From NCBI GenBank assembly GCA_002839315.1, contig PGXV01000003.1:62001-126000 (forward strand): DNA of 64,000 nt. Reading direction: 5' to 3'. This document shows, piece after piece, positions 46,635 through 55,613 of the stretch; the stretch's first letter is position 1, and every line of letters starts with the position of its first letter. The position numbers and the translations under genes are program-made. The notes below the pieces were generated by a model. It was not told the origin of the DNA, made no database searches, and saw nothing but the letters and a program-made list of their open reading frames with translations. This DNA is from Spirochaetae bacterium HGW-Spirochaetae-3 (GTDB taxonomy: Bacteria > Spirochaetota > Spirochaetia > Treponematales > UBA12059).

Positions 46635-48020
46635 ATGGATAGCTGGGATTATCAGGTCTTCTGGAACGAGGCGATGAGCCAGTTCTCCGAGGAACTGAGC
46701 GAACAAGAATATTCGATGTGGTTCAATATAGAATACGACTCGTCTACCCAGGACACGATTCTGGTAAGGGTACCGTCCGCGTTCTATCGCGACCAATTGG
46801 CGAAAACCTACCAGAAGGCGATAGAGGCCAGGCTCTTCGAGCTGTCCGGGAAGAAGATCGGTACCGAGTTCGTCGTCGTCAAGCCGAATCCGACGGGAAC
46901 GCAGGGCAAGCCCGCGGCGTCTCGCCCCGATGACAGGAAGCCAGGCAAGCCCGCCGAGGAGGCGCCGCGGCCCAGGGAGAAGCATCCGCAACTCAACATC
47001 GCCTATAACTTCGAGAACTACATAATCGGCGAGAACAACTCCTTCGCCACCAACGCCGCGATGGCGATAGCCGCCAACCCGGGTACCGCCTATAACCCGT
47101 TCCTGATCTACGGCGACGTCGGCCTCGGGAAGACGCACCTGATGCAGGCGATAGGCAACCGCGCCTGGATACTCAATCCCAAGCTCAAGATCATCTGCGT
47201 CTCTGCGGAGGCCTTCACGAACGACTTCATCCACTCGATACACGAGAAGGCGATGTCGTCGTTCAAGAACCGCTACCGCTCGGTGGACATACTGCTGATA
47301 GACGATATCCACTTCTTCGAGAACAAGGAAGGATCCCAGGAAGAACTGTTCCATACCTTCAACGCCCTGTACGACGGCAACAAGCAGATGGTGTTCACCT
47401 GCGACCGCCCGGCCTCCGAGCTGAAGAACCTTTCCGACAGGCTACGCAGCCGATTCGAGAGGGGACTCAACGTAGACCTGCAGCCGCCTAACTACGAGAC
47501 GCGCTACGCGATACTCAAGAAGAAGGTGGAGACCAATAACCTGAGCATCCCGCCCGAGGTGTTCGACGTCATAGCGCGTAACATCTCTACGAACGTACGA
47601 GACCTCGAGGCGGCGCTCGTGAAGCTGAGCGCCTACGCTAACCTGGTCGGCATGAACATCACGCTCGAGGTGGCCCAGCAGCAGCTGAAGGACGTCTTCA
47701 GCCAGACCAGGCACGGGAACGTCACCATAGACCATATCATCCGCTCGGTCTCCGAGACGTACAAAGTCACCGCCAACGATCTAAAGGGAAAGAAGAGGAC
47801 GCGCAGCATCGTCGTCCCGAGGCAGATAGCCATGTATATCGCCCGGGAGATAACCGAGTACTCGACAACGGAGCTCGGCCTGGAATTCGGCGGGCGAGAC
47901 CATACGACGGTCATGCACTCGTGCCAGAAGATAGACGAGCAGCTCAAGCTCGATCCTACCCTGGACTCGAAGATTCAGAAGCTCATACAGTCGATACGCC
48001 AGATGAGCATCAAGGGTTAA
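46635..48020 (+). CDS. dnaA: Chromosomal replication initiator protein
   Basis: Binds DnaA boxes and opens the origin. The 461-residue protein has an N-terminal domain I, a short proline-rich linker (RPDDRKPGKPAEEAPRPREK), the AAA+ core from PQLNIAYNFENYIIGENN with Walker A GDVGLGKTHLMQAI and Walker B ILLIDDIHFF, and domain IV with the DnaA signature GGRDHTTVMHSC. ATG 46635 has AAGGAG about 9 nt upstream; a GTG at 46593 would sit inside the DnaA box. It is followed by dnaN, recF and dciA on the same strand. Confidence 0.98.
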   Translation: MDSWDYQVFWNEAMSQFSEELSEQEYSMWFNIEYDSSTQDTILVRVPSAFYRDQLAKTYQKAIEARLFELSGKKIGTEFVVVKPNPTGTQGKPAASRPDDRKPGKPAEEAPRPREKHPQLNIAYNFENYIIGENNSFATNAAMAIAANPGTAYNPFLIYGDVGLGKTHLMQAIGNRAWILNPKLKIICVSAEAFTNDFIHSIHEKAMSSFKNRYRSVDILLIDDIHFFENKEGSQEELFHTFNALYDGNKQMVFTCDRPASELKNLSDRLRSRFERGLNVDLQPPNYETRYAILKKKVETNNLSIPPEVFDVIARNISTNVRDLEAALVKLSAYANLVGMNITLEVAQQQLKDVFSQTRHGNVTIDHIIRSVSETYKVTANDLKGKKRTRSIVVPRQIAMYIAREITEYSTTELGLEFGGRDHTTVMHSCQKIDEQLKLDPTLDSKIQKLIQSIRQMSIKG

Positions 48021-48322
48021 CGGGTACATATCCGGGGGTCTTCCTGTATATAAAGAGGGAGCTCCCGGACCGCGGTCATGTAACGGCCGCTCTTGTGCAT
48101 AACCCCGTCGAAGACGGCGCTCAGTTATGCACCGTCTAAGTTCATACCCTACAAGGCGTACGGGTAGCTTTCCACTTATACAGAGCTCTTACTATAATTA
48201 CTACGAATTTATATATACTCAAACACAATAAGCCGGTGATCCAAAACACTCTTCCATCCTTTTATTGCGCGTATCAAGGCATTCATGCTATCCTTGACGA
48301 GAGAATCAGAACGAGGTTAGCT
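48021..48322. other. dnaA-dnaN spacer with DnaA-box-like sites and a promoter
   Basis: No gene in this 302-bp stretch. It has two DnaA-box-like sequences in opposite orientation, TGTGCATAA (48094-48102) and TTATGCACC (48125-48133), 22 bp apart, and an AT-rich part at 48171-48230. A perfect -10 hexamer TATAAT (48193-48198) about 125 bp upstream of dnaN marks its probable promoter; the -35 is weak. The region may contribute to the origin. Confidence 0.5.
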
Positions 48323-49426
48323 ATGAAATTCGTCTGCGAAAAAAACGCCCTGCAACGTGAAATCGCCTTCGCTCAGGAGATCATCTCCTCAAAGAGCGCA
48401 ATGTCGGTCGTCTCCAACGTGTATCTTGAGGCTCAGGACGGATCGCTCCTTATTCGCGCCACCGATATCAAGATAGGCTTCGAGACGAGGATGCCCGTCG
48501 ATATCCAGGAACCCGGCAGCCTTACCGTATTCTGCGACAAGCTTACCGGCATACTGGCGAGCATTCCCGAGGGAACGATAGAAGTCGACCAGAAGGATAA
48601 CAAGGTCGTCATCAAGCCGAGCTTCAAGAAGGCGCAGTTCAGCCTCAAGACCATAGCGAGCGAGCAGTTCCCCCAGCTTCCCGATATAGACGACGACAAG
48701 TACTTCTCCGTTCCCCTCGCAGATTTCAGGGACATGATAGGCCAGACGGTCTTCGCCGTCTCCGACGACGAGACCAGGTACTTCATGAACGGCGTATACC
48801 TCGAGCGCGCGCAGGACGGGCTCGTCATGGTCGCTACCGACGGCAGGAGGCTGGCGTACATCAAGCGCGGCATCGTCGAGGGCATACCCGAGTTCAAGGG
48901 CGTCATCATCCCGCCAAAGCTCCTGTCGGTCGTCCTGCACAGGGCCTCTGACGAGGGGCAGATACAGCTGGCCGTAAACGACAAGAACCTGTTCATAAAA
49001 TTCGGCCAGTACCGGCTGAGCACCGTCCTCATAGAGGGACAGTTCCCGAACTACCAGAAGGTCGTCCCTGAATCCCAGAAGTACGTCGTAAACCTGAAGA
49101 GGCAGGACGTCATAGACGCCCTCAAGCGCGTATCGATATTCGTCGAGCAAAAATCCAGGCGTACGTTCTTCGCGCTGTCGTCCGATAAGCTGGTCATCTC
49201 TTCCGAGGAGACCGATATAGGCACGGCCCGCGAGGAGATAGCCTGCTCGTACGACGGCCCCGAGGCCGTAATAGCGATGAACTACAAGTATATCGAAGAG
49301 CCGCTCCGCGCTATCGATACCGAAGGCATCATCCTGAAGTTCACCGAGACGTCGAGGGCCGTCACCGTATCCCCGGAGCCAGAGTCCGACTACTTCCATA
49401 TCCTCATGCCGATGCAGGTCGATTGA
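48323..49426 (+). CDS. dnaN: DNA polymerase III beta sliding clamp
   Basis: Ring-shaped processivity factor. The 367-residue protein has the three-repeat clamp layout: MKFVCEKNALQREIAFAQ at the start, FQFSLKT-like strand KAQFSLKTIASEQFP at the end of domain I, MVATDGRRLAYIK in domain II and the conserved C-terminal end SDYFHILMPMQVD, in which HILMPM lines the partner-binding pocket. GAGG lies 8 nt before ATG 48323; the frame is open upstream to 48236 but without conserved sequence. Confidence 0.97.
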   Translation: MKFVCEKNALQREIAFAQEIISSKSAMSVVSNVYLEAQDGSLLIRATDIKIGFETRMPVDIQEPGSLTVFCDKLTGILASIPEGTIEVDQKDNKVVIKPSFKKAQFSLKTIASEQFPQLPDIDDDKYFSVPLADFRDMIGQTVFAVSDDETRYFMNGVYLERAQDGLVMVATDGRRLAYIKRGIVEGIPEFKGVIIPPKLLSVVLHRASDEGQIQLAVNDKNLFIKFGQYRLSTVLIEGQFPNYQKVVPESQKYVVNLKRQDVIDALKRVSIFVEQKSRRTFFALSSDKLVISSEETDIGTAREEIACSYDGPEAVIAMNYKYIEEPLRAIDTEGIILKFTETSRAVTVSPEPESDYFHILMPMQVD

Positions 49427-49445
49427 GGCGTAGAACCGACGGCCC

Positions 49446-50516
49446 ATGTCATTCTCGAGCGTAGAAACCCTATCGTTCCGCAACCTGGCGGACGGGGCCG
49501 TCCGAACGGACGCCCCGTCCGTTTTCGTCGTCGGGGACAACGGGCAAGGCAAGACCAACTTCCTGGACGCCGTCTATACGCTCTGCTACGGATCGTCGTT
49601 CCGGGGCGGCCAGGACGCCGAGGTCGCCAGAACGGGTACTCGCTCGTGGTCGACGCGCGGCGTCAATCCCGACGGCTCGTGGTGCCGCGTCTCGTGGGAC
49701 TCTGGATCCAAATCCATACGCGAGGACGACAAGCCGGTACAGGACAGGAAGCGGCTCGTAGAGCGGAACCCGGCCATCGTTTTCTGCCACGAGGACATGG
49801 AATTCGCCCGCGGCGAGCCGGAGCGTAGGCGCTTCTTCTTCGATCAGACCGCGAGTCTCGTCTCGGTGGGCTATATCGACTCGCTACGCGCGTATCGCAG
49901 GGCGCTCAAGGCCCGCAACGTAGCGCTCAAGGACCGGAGCCTCGACGTGCTGGACGTGCTGGATATACAGATAGCGACCTACGGCCTCTCCCTCCGTGAC
50001 GATCGAGCCAGGCTGTCGGTCGAATTCGACGAGCGCTTCGCGCCGCGCTACGAGCGGGTATCCAGGCTGGGAAAGCGCGTCGGCGTCGCGTACCGACCTT
50101 CCTGGCGGCTGGACGATACCGTCGATGACGTCGTTAGCAGGCTCGCCGCGGCGCGGGACCGGGAGCTCGCCTTCGGAACGAGCCTGTCGGGCCCCCACCG
50201 GGACCGCTTCGTCTTCGTTGACGAGCGCGGCGACTTCTCCGACAGGGCCTCAACCGGTCAGCTCCGGCTGCTCAGCCTGACGTTGCGCATAGCCCAGGCC
50301 GAGCACTACGCCGCTGTAAGCGGCCGGGCCCCGATACTGCTTCTCGACGACGTCCTCCTCGAGCTGGATCCCGAGAAACGCCGCAGGTTCATGGAAAACC
50401 TCCCCGAATCCGACCAGTCGTTCTTCACGTTCCTGCCCGGAGAGCCGTACCGGGATTACGCAAACGACTCCACGCTCGTATACTGGACCGATGATGGACG
50501 ATTCTCGAGTACGTAA
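49446..50516 (+). CDS. recF: DNA replication and repair protein RecF
   Basis: SMC-like ATPase that loads RecA at gaps with RecO and RecR. The 356-residue protein has Walker A VVGDNGQGKTNFLDAVY, the RecF signature STGQLRLLSLTLRIAQ and Walker B PILLLDDVLLELDPEKR. Length is normal. It follows dnaN by 19 bp. Its 3' end overlaps the dciA gene by 26 bp, so translation is coupled. Confidence 0.95.
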   Translation: MSFSSVETLSFRNLADGAVRTDAPSVFVVGDNGQGKTNFLDAVYTLCYGSSFRGGQDAEVARTGTRSWSTRGVNPDGSWCRVSWDSGSKSIREDDKPVQDRKRLVERNPAIVFCHEDMEFARGEPERRRFFFDQTASLVSVGYIDSLRAYRRALKARNVALKDRSLDVLDVLDIQIATYGLSLRDDRARLSVEFDERFAPRYERVSRLGKRVGVAYRPSWRLDDTVDDVVSRLAAARDRELAFGTSLSGPHRDRFVFVDERGDFSDRASTGQLRLLSLTLRIAQAEHYAAVSGRAPILLLDDVLLELDPEKRRRFMENLPESDQSFFTFLPGEPYRDYANDSTLVYWTDDGRFSST

Positions 50517-51048
50517 GGCCTCCGATCTGCTGGGCTCCCTCCTCTCCCCCGAGGCCTCGGCCAAGGCCGATACCTGGTCCAGTTTCTTCGGCTTCTGGAA
50601 CCGGGCAGCGGGTGAGAACCTGGCGGCGCACTCCCGTCCCGTAGACGTGCGCAACGGCATCGTCTTCGTAGAGGCTACGCACCCCGGCTGGATCCAGCTG
50701 CTGCAGATGGACCAGAACCGCATACTCGCGACGATACGTCGAACCTTTCCCGAGCTCGGCGTGTCCGGTATAGCGTTCAAGCTGGCCAAGGACGCGTCCA
50801 TGCCCGGTACGGCCAGGATAACCCGCCCTACTACGTTCGAAGCGGCTGCGGAAGGGGCGCAGGGCGCGAGCGACAGCGCCGACGGCGACCGGGCCCGATG
50901 CGGCGTACGCGTAGAGGCGGCGCCTACCGTAGAGCAGACGATACGGTCCGTCGAGGACGAATCGTTCCGCGGGATACTGTCATCGTTAGTCGAAACCCTG
51001 GAGGAAGCCGACAAGGAAACGCGCGGTCGGAAGGGTAAGCCAGAGTAA
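50491..51048 (+). CDS. dciA: DUF721/DciA-type helicase-associated protein
   Basis: A 185-residue protein of the DUF721 (DciA) family, the widespread operator of the replicative helicase in bacteria without DnaC or DnaI. The core SFFGFWNRAAGENLAAHSRPVD and VFVEATHPGWIQLLQMDQN is typical, and its position right after recF is that of spirochaetes and actinobacteria. The last ~80 residues are low-complexity and then acidic/basic, as in other DciA proteins with disordered tails. Start either 50491 or the adjacent ATG 50494. Confidence 0.88.
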   Translation: MMDDSRVRKASDLLGSLLSPEASAKADTWSSFFGFWNRAAGENLAAHSRPVDVRNGIVFVEATHPGWIQLLQMDQNRILATIRRTFPELGVSGIAFKLAKDASMPGTARITRPTTFEAAAEGAQGASDSADGDRARCGVRVEAAPTVEQTIRSVEDESFRGILSSLVETLEEADKETRGRKGKPE

Positions 51049-51108
51049 TGCGGAATTCCGCTTGATTTTTATGGCGCTTACCCGTATCGTGACGCACTTA
51101 TTAAGCCT

Positions 51109-51447
51109 ATGAACCAACTAATCGACATAGACGTATACGGCAAGGCCGAAGACCTGATCTGCGCGGGGTGCGAGCATTCATGCGGCGAATGCGCTCCTGG
51201 GGCGAAGCGGCGGACGATCGAGATGGTAGAAGAGTTCCGCTCTTTGCTCGCCGCGTCGGAGCTCGGAAGCCGGTACTCGGTTACCTTCTACGAAGCGACC
51301 CCGGAAAACATCGCGAGGAATCCAGACGTCAATAATCTCCTGTCTATGGCCAGCCTCGAGCCCGTCATATGCATAGGCGGCGCCGTCTCGTACCTCGGCG
51401 GATTCAGCCCCGAGGGTCTCCTGTCTGAATTACGCAAGAAAAGCTAA
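51109..51447 (+). CDS. Small cysteine-rich thioredoxin-fold-like protein
   Basis: A 112-residue protein I do not recognise as a named gene. After a short strand (LIDIDVYGKAEDL) there is a dense cysteine cluster CAGCEHSCGEC (residues ~18-28), a helix (EMVEEFRSLLAASEL), a strand (YSVTFYEATPEN) and a C-terminal VICIGGAVSYLGGFSPEGLLSELR. The topology and the GG-containing final strand suggest a thioredoxin-like fold of the kind called disulfide oxidoreductase in small-protein families. The cysteines could bind zinc or an Fe-S cluster instead. It lies between dciA and tex, 10 bp before tex, so probably co-transcribed with it. Confidence 0.55.
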   Translation: MNQLIDIDVYGKAEDLICAGCEHSCGECAPGAKRRTIEMVEEFRSLLAASELGSRYSVTFYEATPENIARNPDVNNLLSMASLEPVICIGGAVSYLGGFSPEGLLSELRKKS

Positions 51448-51457
51448 GGGTGGAACC

Positions 51458-53821
51458 ATGGAATTGAACGACGAATTCATCGCCGGGCTCGCGGTGGTCA
51501 AGACCGATCTCTTGAACCGTATAGCCGCTCAACTTACGATCCGCGCGAGCCAGGCCTCAGCGGTCGTCGAATTGACCGCCGAGGGCTGTACCGTGCCGTT
51601 CATCAGCCGATATCGCAAGGAGCGTACCGGCGAGCTGGACGAGGTCCAGGTCCGCGACGTCGTACACCTCCACCAGAGCCTGACGAACCTCGAGACCCGG
51701 CGCATCGAGGTCATCCAGGCCATATACGCGCAGGGAAAGCTGACCGCCGAGCTGTACGGCAACATCAACAAGTGCGCCACGATGACCGAGATAGAGGATA
51801 TATACGCTCCGTACAAGCGCAAGAAGAAGACGCGCGGCATGGTGGCTATCGAGAAGGGCCTCGAGCCGCTGGCGGAGACGATGCTGAAGGCGGACGCCGC
51901 GGCGGTCCGGGCCGCGGCTCCCGGGTACGTCAAGGAGGACGCCGAGAATCCGGAGCTTTCCGTGGCGAGCGCCGAGGACGCCATCAAGGGAGCCATCGAT
52001 ATCGTCGCGGAGCGCGTCTCCCAGGACCCGGAGAACCGGGCCGCCGTCAAGAAGCTGTACCTGCGCGACGGCGCGATGACCGTGAAGGGCGTCGGCGACG
52101 AGAAGAAGAAGGAATCCAGCACGTACCAGATGTACTGGGACTATCGCGAGCCCCTGTTCTCGCTGAAGCCGCACCGCGTGCTGGCCATCAACCGGGGCGA
52201 GCGGGAGGGCGAGCTGGAGGTGGGGCTGGAAGTCGACGAGGACGCCGCGGTGAAGCGGCTCCAGGATCGATACGAGCTGGCTAACGAATACCACGCGGAG
52301 GCCATCGACTCCGCGCTGCGCCGCCTCGTGTCTCCCGCGGTACTCAGGGAGATACGATCCGAGGCCCTGGACCAGGCGGACGGCCACGGCATATCGGTGT
52401 TCAGCGAGAACCTCAAGAACCTGCTGCTGTCGGCTCCCATCAAGGGTACGCGCGTGCTCGGCGTAGACCCGGGTATCCGCACCGGCACCAAGTGCGCGGC
52501 GATAGACGAGACGGGAAAATTCCTCGGGTACTTCGTCGTCTACCAGGAGCAAAAGCCGGACGAGGCGCGCAGGGCCATAGTCAAGGCCATCAAGGACTAC
52601 GCCGTTCAGCTGGTAGCGGTCGGCAACGGCACCGGGAGCCACGACGTGCAGCGTATCGTCTCGGAAGCGCTCGCGGAGCTGGGCGGCGATTCCAAGTACG
52701 CCGTAGTCGACGAGGACGGCGCGTCCGTCTATTCAGCGAGCGACATCGCGCGCGAGGAATTCCCGGAGCTGGACCTGACGATACGCGGCGCCATATCGAT
52801 AGGCCGCCGTATCCAGGATCCGCTCGCCGAGCTCGTCAAGATCGATCCCAAGAGCATTGGCGTAGGCCTCTACCAGCACGACGTCAACCAGAAACGACTG
52901 TCGGAGACGCTCGACGAGGTGGTCGAGTCGGTCGTAAACCGCGTCGGCGTCAACATCAATACCGCCAGCCACATGCTCCTCAAGTACGTGTCCGGCATCA
53001 ACTCGTCGCTCGCCAAGAAGATCGTCAAGTACCGGGACGACAACGGCAAGATAACGAGCCGGGACCAGCTCAAGGGCGTCTCCGGCATGGGCGAGAAGAG
53101 CTACGAGCAGTGCGCGGGCTTCCTGAAGATACCCGAGAGCCCCAATCCGCTAGATAACACCTGGGTGCATCCAGAGCACTACGCGCTCGCGAGCGAGATC
53201 CTCGACGGCGTCCGCGCAGGCAAGGATCCGACCAGGGAGCAGCGCGCGTCGCTCAAGGAGAAGTACGCGGTCGGCGATACGACGATCGACGACATCGTCG
53301 CCGAGCTCAAGAAGCCCAACCGAGACCCGCGCGACGACTATCCCAAGCCGATGCTGCAACAGGGCGTGCTCGTCTTCGAGGACCTGAAAGAAGGCATGAA
53401 GGTAACCGGCAAGGTCAAGAACGTCGTGGACTTCGGCGCATTCGTCGATCTGGGGATAAAGGAGAGCGCGCTTATACACGTTTCCGAGATGTCGGACCAG
53501 TTCGTGAAGGATCCGATGGACGTGCTGAAAGTCGGAGACGTCAAGGAATTCCGCATAATATCGCTCGATCTGGCGAGGAAGCGCATAGGCCTGTCCCTGA
53601 AGAGCGAACGCAGGCCCGACGCGATCGGCTCAGGCAGGTCCGAAGGGCCATCCTCTGGCGCCAAGCGCGTCGTCGTCGCGAGGAAGCCCGACGGGGGACA
53701 GAGCTCGGGTTATCAGGGCGGCTCTAGGCCCGGCTCGAGGCCGGGTAGGCCCGCCGCAGAAAAAGAAGACGACGGCACGACGTATAATCCGTTCGCGGAT
53801 CTCCTTAAAAGCCGTAAATAG
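51458..53821 (+). CDS. tex: Tex-family RNA-binding transcription accessory protein
   Basis: A 787-residue Tex protein. Order of domains: N-terminal helical region (SAVVELTAEGCTVPFISRYR with RKERTGELDE), a YqgF/RNase H-like domain (GTRVLGVDPGIRTGTKCAAI), helix-hairpin-helix repeats (VGVNINTASHMLLKYVSGIN, LKGVSGMGEKSYEQCAGFL) and a C-terminal S1 domain (VTGKVKNVVDFGAFVDLGI, residues ~645-720), then a basic/glycine-rich tail. Tex affects transcription and stress tolerance; its molecular role is not settled. Length is standard. Confidence 0.96.
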   Translation: MELNDEFIAGLAVVKTDLLNRIAAQLTIRASQASAVVELTAEGCTVPFISRYRKERTGELDEVQVRDVVHLHQSLTNLETRRIEVIQAIYAQGKLTAELYGNINKCATMTEIEDIYAPYKRKKKTRGMVAIEKGLEPLAETMLKADAAAVRAAAPGYVKEDAENPELSVASAEDAIKGAIDIVAERVSQDPENRAAVKKLYLRDGAMTVKGVGDEKKKESSTYQMYWDYREPLFSLKPHRVLAINRGEREGELEVGLEVDEDAAVKRLQDRYELANEYHAEAIDSALRRLVSPAVLREIRSEALDQADGHGISVFSENLKNLLLSAPIKGTRVLGVDPGIRTGTKCAAIDETGKFLGYFVVYQEQKPDEARRAIVKAIKDYAVQLVAVGNGTGSHDVQRIVSEALAELGGDSKYAVVDEDGASVYSASDIAREEFPELDLTIRGAISIGRRIQDPLAELVKIDPKSIGVGLYQHDVNQKRLSETLDEVVESVVNRVGVNINTASHMLLKYVSGINSSLAKKIVKYRDDNGKITSRDQLKGVSGMGEKSYEQCAGFLKIPESPNPLDNTWVHPEHYALASEILDGVRAGKDPTREQRASLKEKYAVGDTTIDDIVAELKKPNRDPRDDYPKPMLQQGVLVFEDLKEGMKVTGKVKNVVDFGAFVDLGIKESALIHVSEMSDQFVKDPMDVLKVGDVKEFRIISLDLARKRIGLSLKSERRPDAIGSGRSEGPSSGAKRVVVARKPDGGQSSGYQGGSRPGSRPGRPAAEKEDDGTTYNPFADLLKSRK

Positions 53822-53841
53822 CCGAGGCGACGGACGGTACG

Positions 53842-53865
53842 GGGCCGCGCGCGCGGCCCTTTTTT
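53842..53865 (+). terminator. Terminator after tex
   Basis: GGGCCGC-gcgc-GCGGCCC followed directly by TTTTTT. Confidence 0.9.
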
Positions 53866-53901
53866 CTGGTATATAGGCGGTATCAGGATTATAGTACAGG
53901 C

Positions 53902-54267
53902 ATGGAAACTGAACGGCGGGTCGAACAGAGATTCCGACTGTCACGAATGGTCGCGTACGATATGGAACGCGAACAGTACATCCAGGCGCACGGTTGCGAT
54001 ATTTCCCGCGGGGGCATGGCGTTTGAGTCGGAAGAATACGTCGACCCGCTCCTGTCGGTCTGGCTATCGTTTTCCATCCCCGAACCCGATGGTACCTGGC
54101 GCCGGCTCGAAGCCGAAGGAGCGGTCGTAAACGTGAGCGACCTTTCAGGGGGGTGCCGTTTCGGCGTCGCGTATACGCGCATGACGCCGGAGGATCGCGT
54201 CGCCCTCGAAGCCTTCATCGATCGTCTCGAGGCAGAAGCGTTGGAGGTAGAAGGGCGCGCGCCCTGA
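53902..54267 (+). CDS. PilZ-domain protein (c-di-GMP receptor type)
   Basis: A 121-residue single-domain PilZ protein. The N-terminal RRVEQRFRLSR supplies the RxxxR motif and DISRGGMAF the D/NxSxxG motif, the two elements that hold cyclic di-GMP; VNVSDLSGGCRFGVAYTRMTP is the following strand pair. It has no effector domain, so it would act by binding a partner protein. It stands after the tex terminator and 7 bp before corA; co-transcription with corA is likely. Confidence 0.85.
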   Translation: METERRVEQRFRLSRMVAYDMEREQYIQAHGCDISRGGMAFESEEYVDPLLSVWLSFSIPEPDGTWRRLEAEGAVVNVSDLSGGCRFGVAYTRMTPEDRVALEAFIDRLEAEALEVEGRAP

Positions 54268-54274
54268 TTCTAGC

Positions 54275-55378
54275 ATGAGCGAACCGAAACGATCCAAGCC
54301 CCGGCGTCACATAGAACCGATATTCAAGAGCGTTTCCCCGGGCGGCGTCGGATCCATTCCCGGTACTCCGCTCTATATCGGCGACAAGGCCCCGACCGAG
54401 GCCGCCTTCTCGCTTATACAGTACGACCACGACGAGATTTCGTTCGTAACGCCCGAATCCATCGAGGAAGTACTCGCTATGCTCGAGGACGGGATGGTCA
54501 ACTGGGTAAACGTCAACGGCCTGGCCGACCAGGACGCGCTCAAGCGGCTAGGTGGGTTCTTCAGGCTGGATTCCCTTACCATCGAAGACGTCCTCAATAC
54601 GGAACACCGGCCGAAGATAGAGGATTTCGGACGCTATCTGCTCGTCATTACCAAGATGCTGACGAAGCGGCCGGACGATACGATCGAGTACGAGCAGGTA
54701 TCCATTATCATTACCTCCAATTCCGTGCTGACGATACAGGAGAGCCCGGGCGACTGTTTCGATCCCGTTCGGGAACGGCTTCGAAGCGGCACGGGGAGGC
54801 TTCGTCGTTTCGGGCCGAGCTTCCTCGCCTATGCGCTTCTCGACGTCATCGTGGACCATTATTTCTCACTGCTCGAGTGGCTGGGCAACCGGCTCGAGGA
54901 TTTCGAGGCGACGAGCGCGTCAGCCCGCGACGCGGCCGGGTTCATGACCGGGCTCCAGGACGTGAAGGCCGACCTGAACCGGTTCCGCCGCACGGTCTGG
55001 CCGGTCCGCGATACCGTCGTCGCTCTCGCGCACTCAGACTCGGACCTGCTCGAGGAGGCTCTGACGCCGTTCCTGCGGGATCTCCAGGACAATGCAGTTC
55101 AGGTCATCGAGGCCATAGAGAGCTATCGGGAGACGGCCTCCGGTATACACGAGGTATTCCTGTCGTCGGTTTCAAACCGCATGAACGAGGTGATGAAGGT
55201 CCTGACGATCATCTCGACTATATTCATACCGCTGACGTTCATAGCCGGAGTGTACGGCATGAACTTCAAGTACATGCCGGAGCTCGACAAGCCCTGGGCG
55301 TACCCCGTCGCCTGGGGGCTGATGATATCCATAGCCCTCGGGATGATCGTCTTCTTCAAGCGAAAGAAATGGTTCTAA
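54275..55378 (+). CDS. corA: CorA-family magnesium/cobalt transporter
   Basis: A 367-residue divalent-cation channel. A large cytoplasmic N-terminal domain (EVLAMLEDGMVNWVNVNGLA, LDSLTIEDVLNTEHRPKIED) is followed by the long stalk helix and two C-terminal membrane helices. The first membrane helix ends in the family-defining YGMN selectivity motif (GVYGMNFKYMPEL) and the chain ends with basic residues KRKKWF. It forms a pentamer in the inner membrane. It immediately follows the PilZ gene. Confidence 0.95.
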   Translation: MSEPKRSKPRRHIEPIFKSVSPGGVGSIPGTPLYIGDKAPTEAAFSLIQYDHDEISFVTPESIEEVLAMLEDGMVNWVNVNGLADQDALKRLGGFFRLDSLTIEDVLNTEHRPKIEDFGRYLLVITKMLTKRPDDTIEYEQVSIIITSNSVLTIQESPGDCFDPVRERLRSGTGRLRRFGPSFLAYALLDVIVDHYFSLLEWLGNRLEDFEATSASARDAAGFMTGLQDVKADLNRFRRTVWPVRDTVVALAHSDSDLLEEALTPFLRDLQDNAVQVIEAIESYRETASGIHEVFLSSVSNRMNEVMKVLTIISTIFIPLTFIAGVYGMNFKYMPELDKPWAYPVAWGLMISIALGMIVFFKRKKWF

Positions 55379-55419
55379 TCGCCCAAAGAATATCGATTCC
55401 TTCATATATTACGATGTGC

Positions 55420-55448
55420 TTGACGGTTTTTTAGGAGCGCGTTACGAT
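55420..55448 (+). promoter_or_regulatory. Promoter for the rnf operon
   Basis: TTGACG (55420-55425), a 17-nt spacer and TACGAT (55443-55448). The leader to rnfC would be about 160 nt and contains no ORF that I can support; I see no known riboswitch in it. Confidence 0.55.
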
Positions 55449-55613
55449 ACTTCGTCTTTTATCTATCCGCGGCAGGCTTTGTGTAACGTAGCTTGGTCGA
55501 TGCTCTCGTCCGCGGGTTTTACGAGCTTTATCACCGTAACCGTTCATAGACCTCAGGAACAGCCTACGGGATTTCTCTGCGGCAGTAACGCAAATAAGGA
55601 GTATATCCTCGCC

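Noticed and set aside
55449-55613. Riboswitch or leader peptide before rnfC
   Set aside because: The leader is long, but I find no recognisable aptamer or small ORF with a ribosome binding site.
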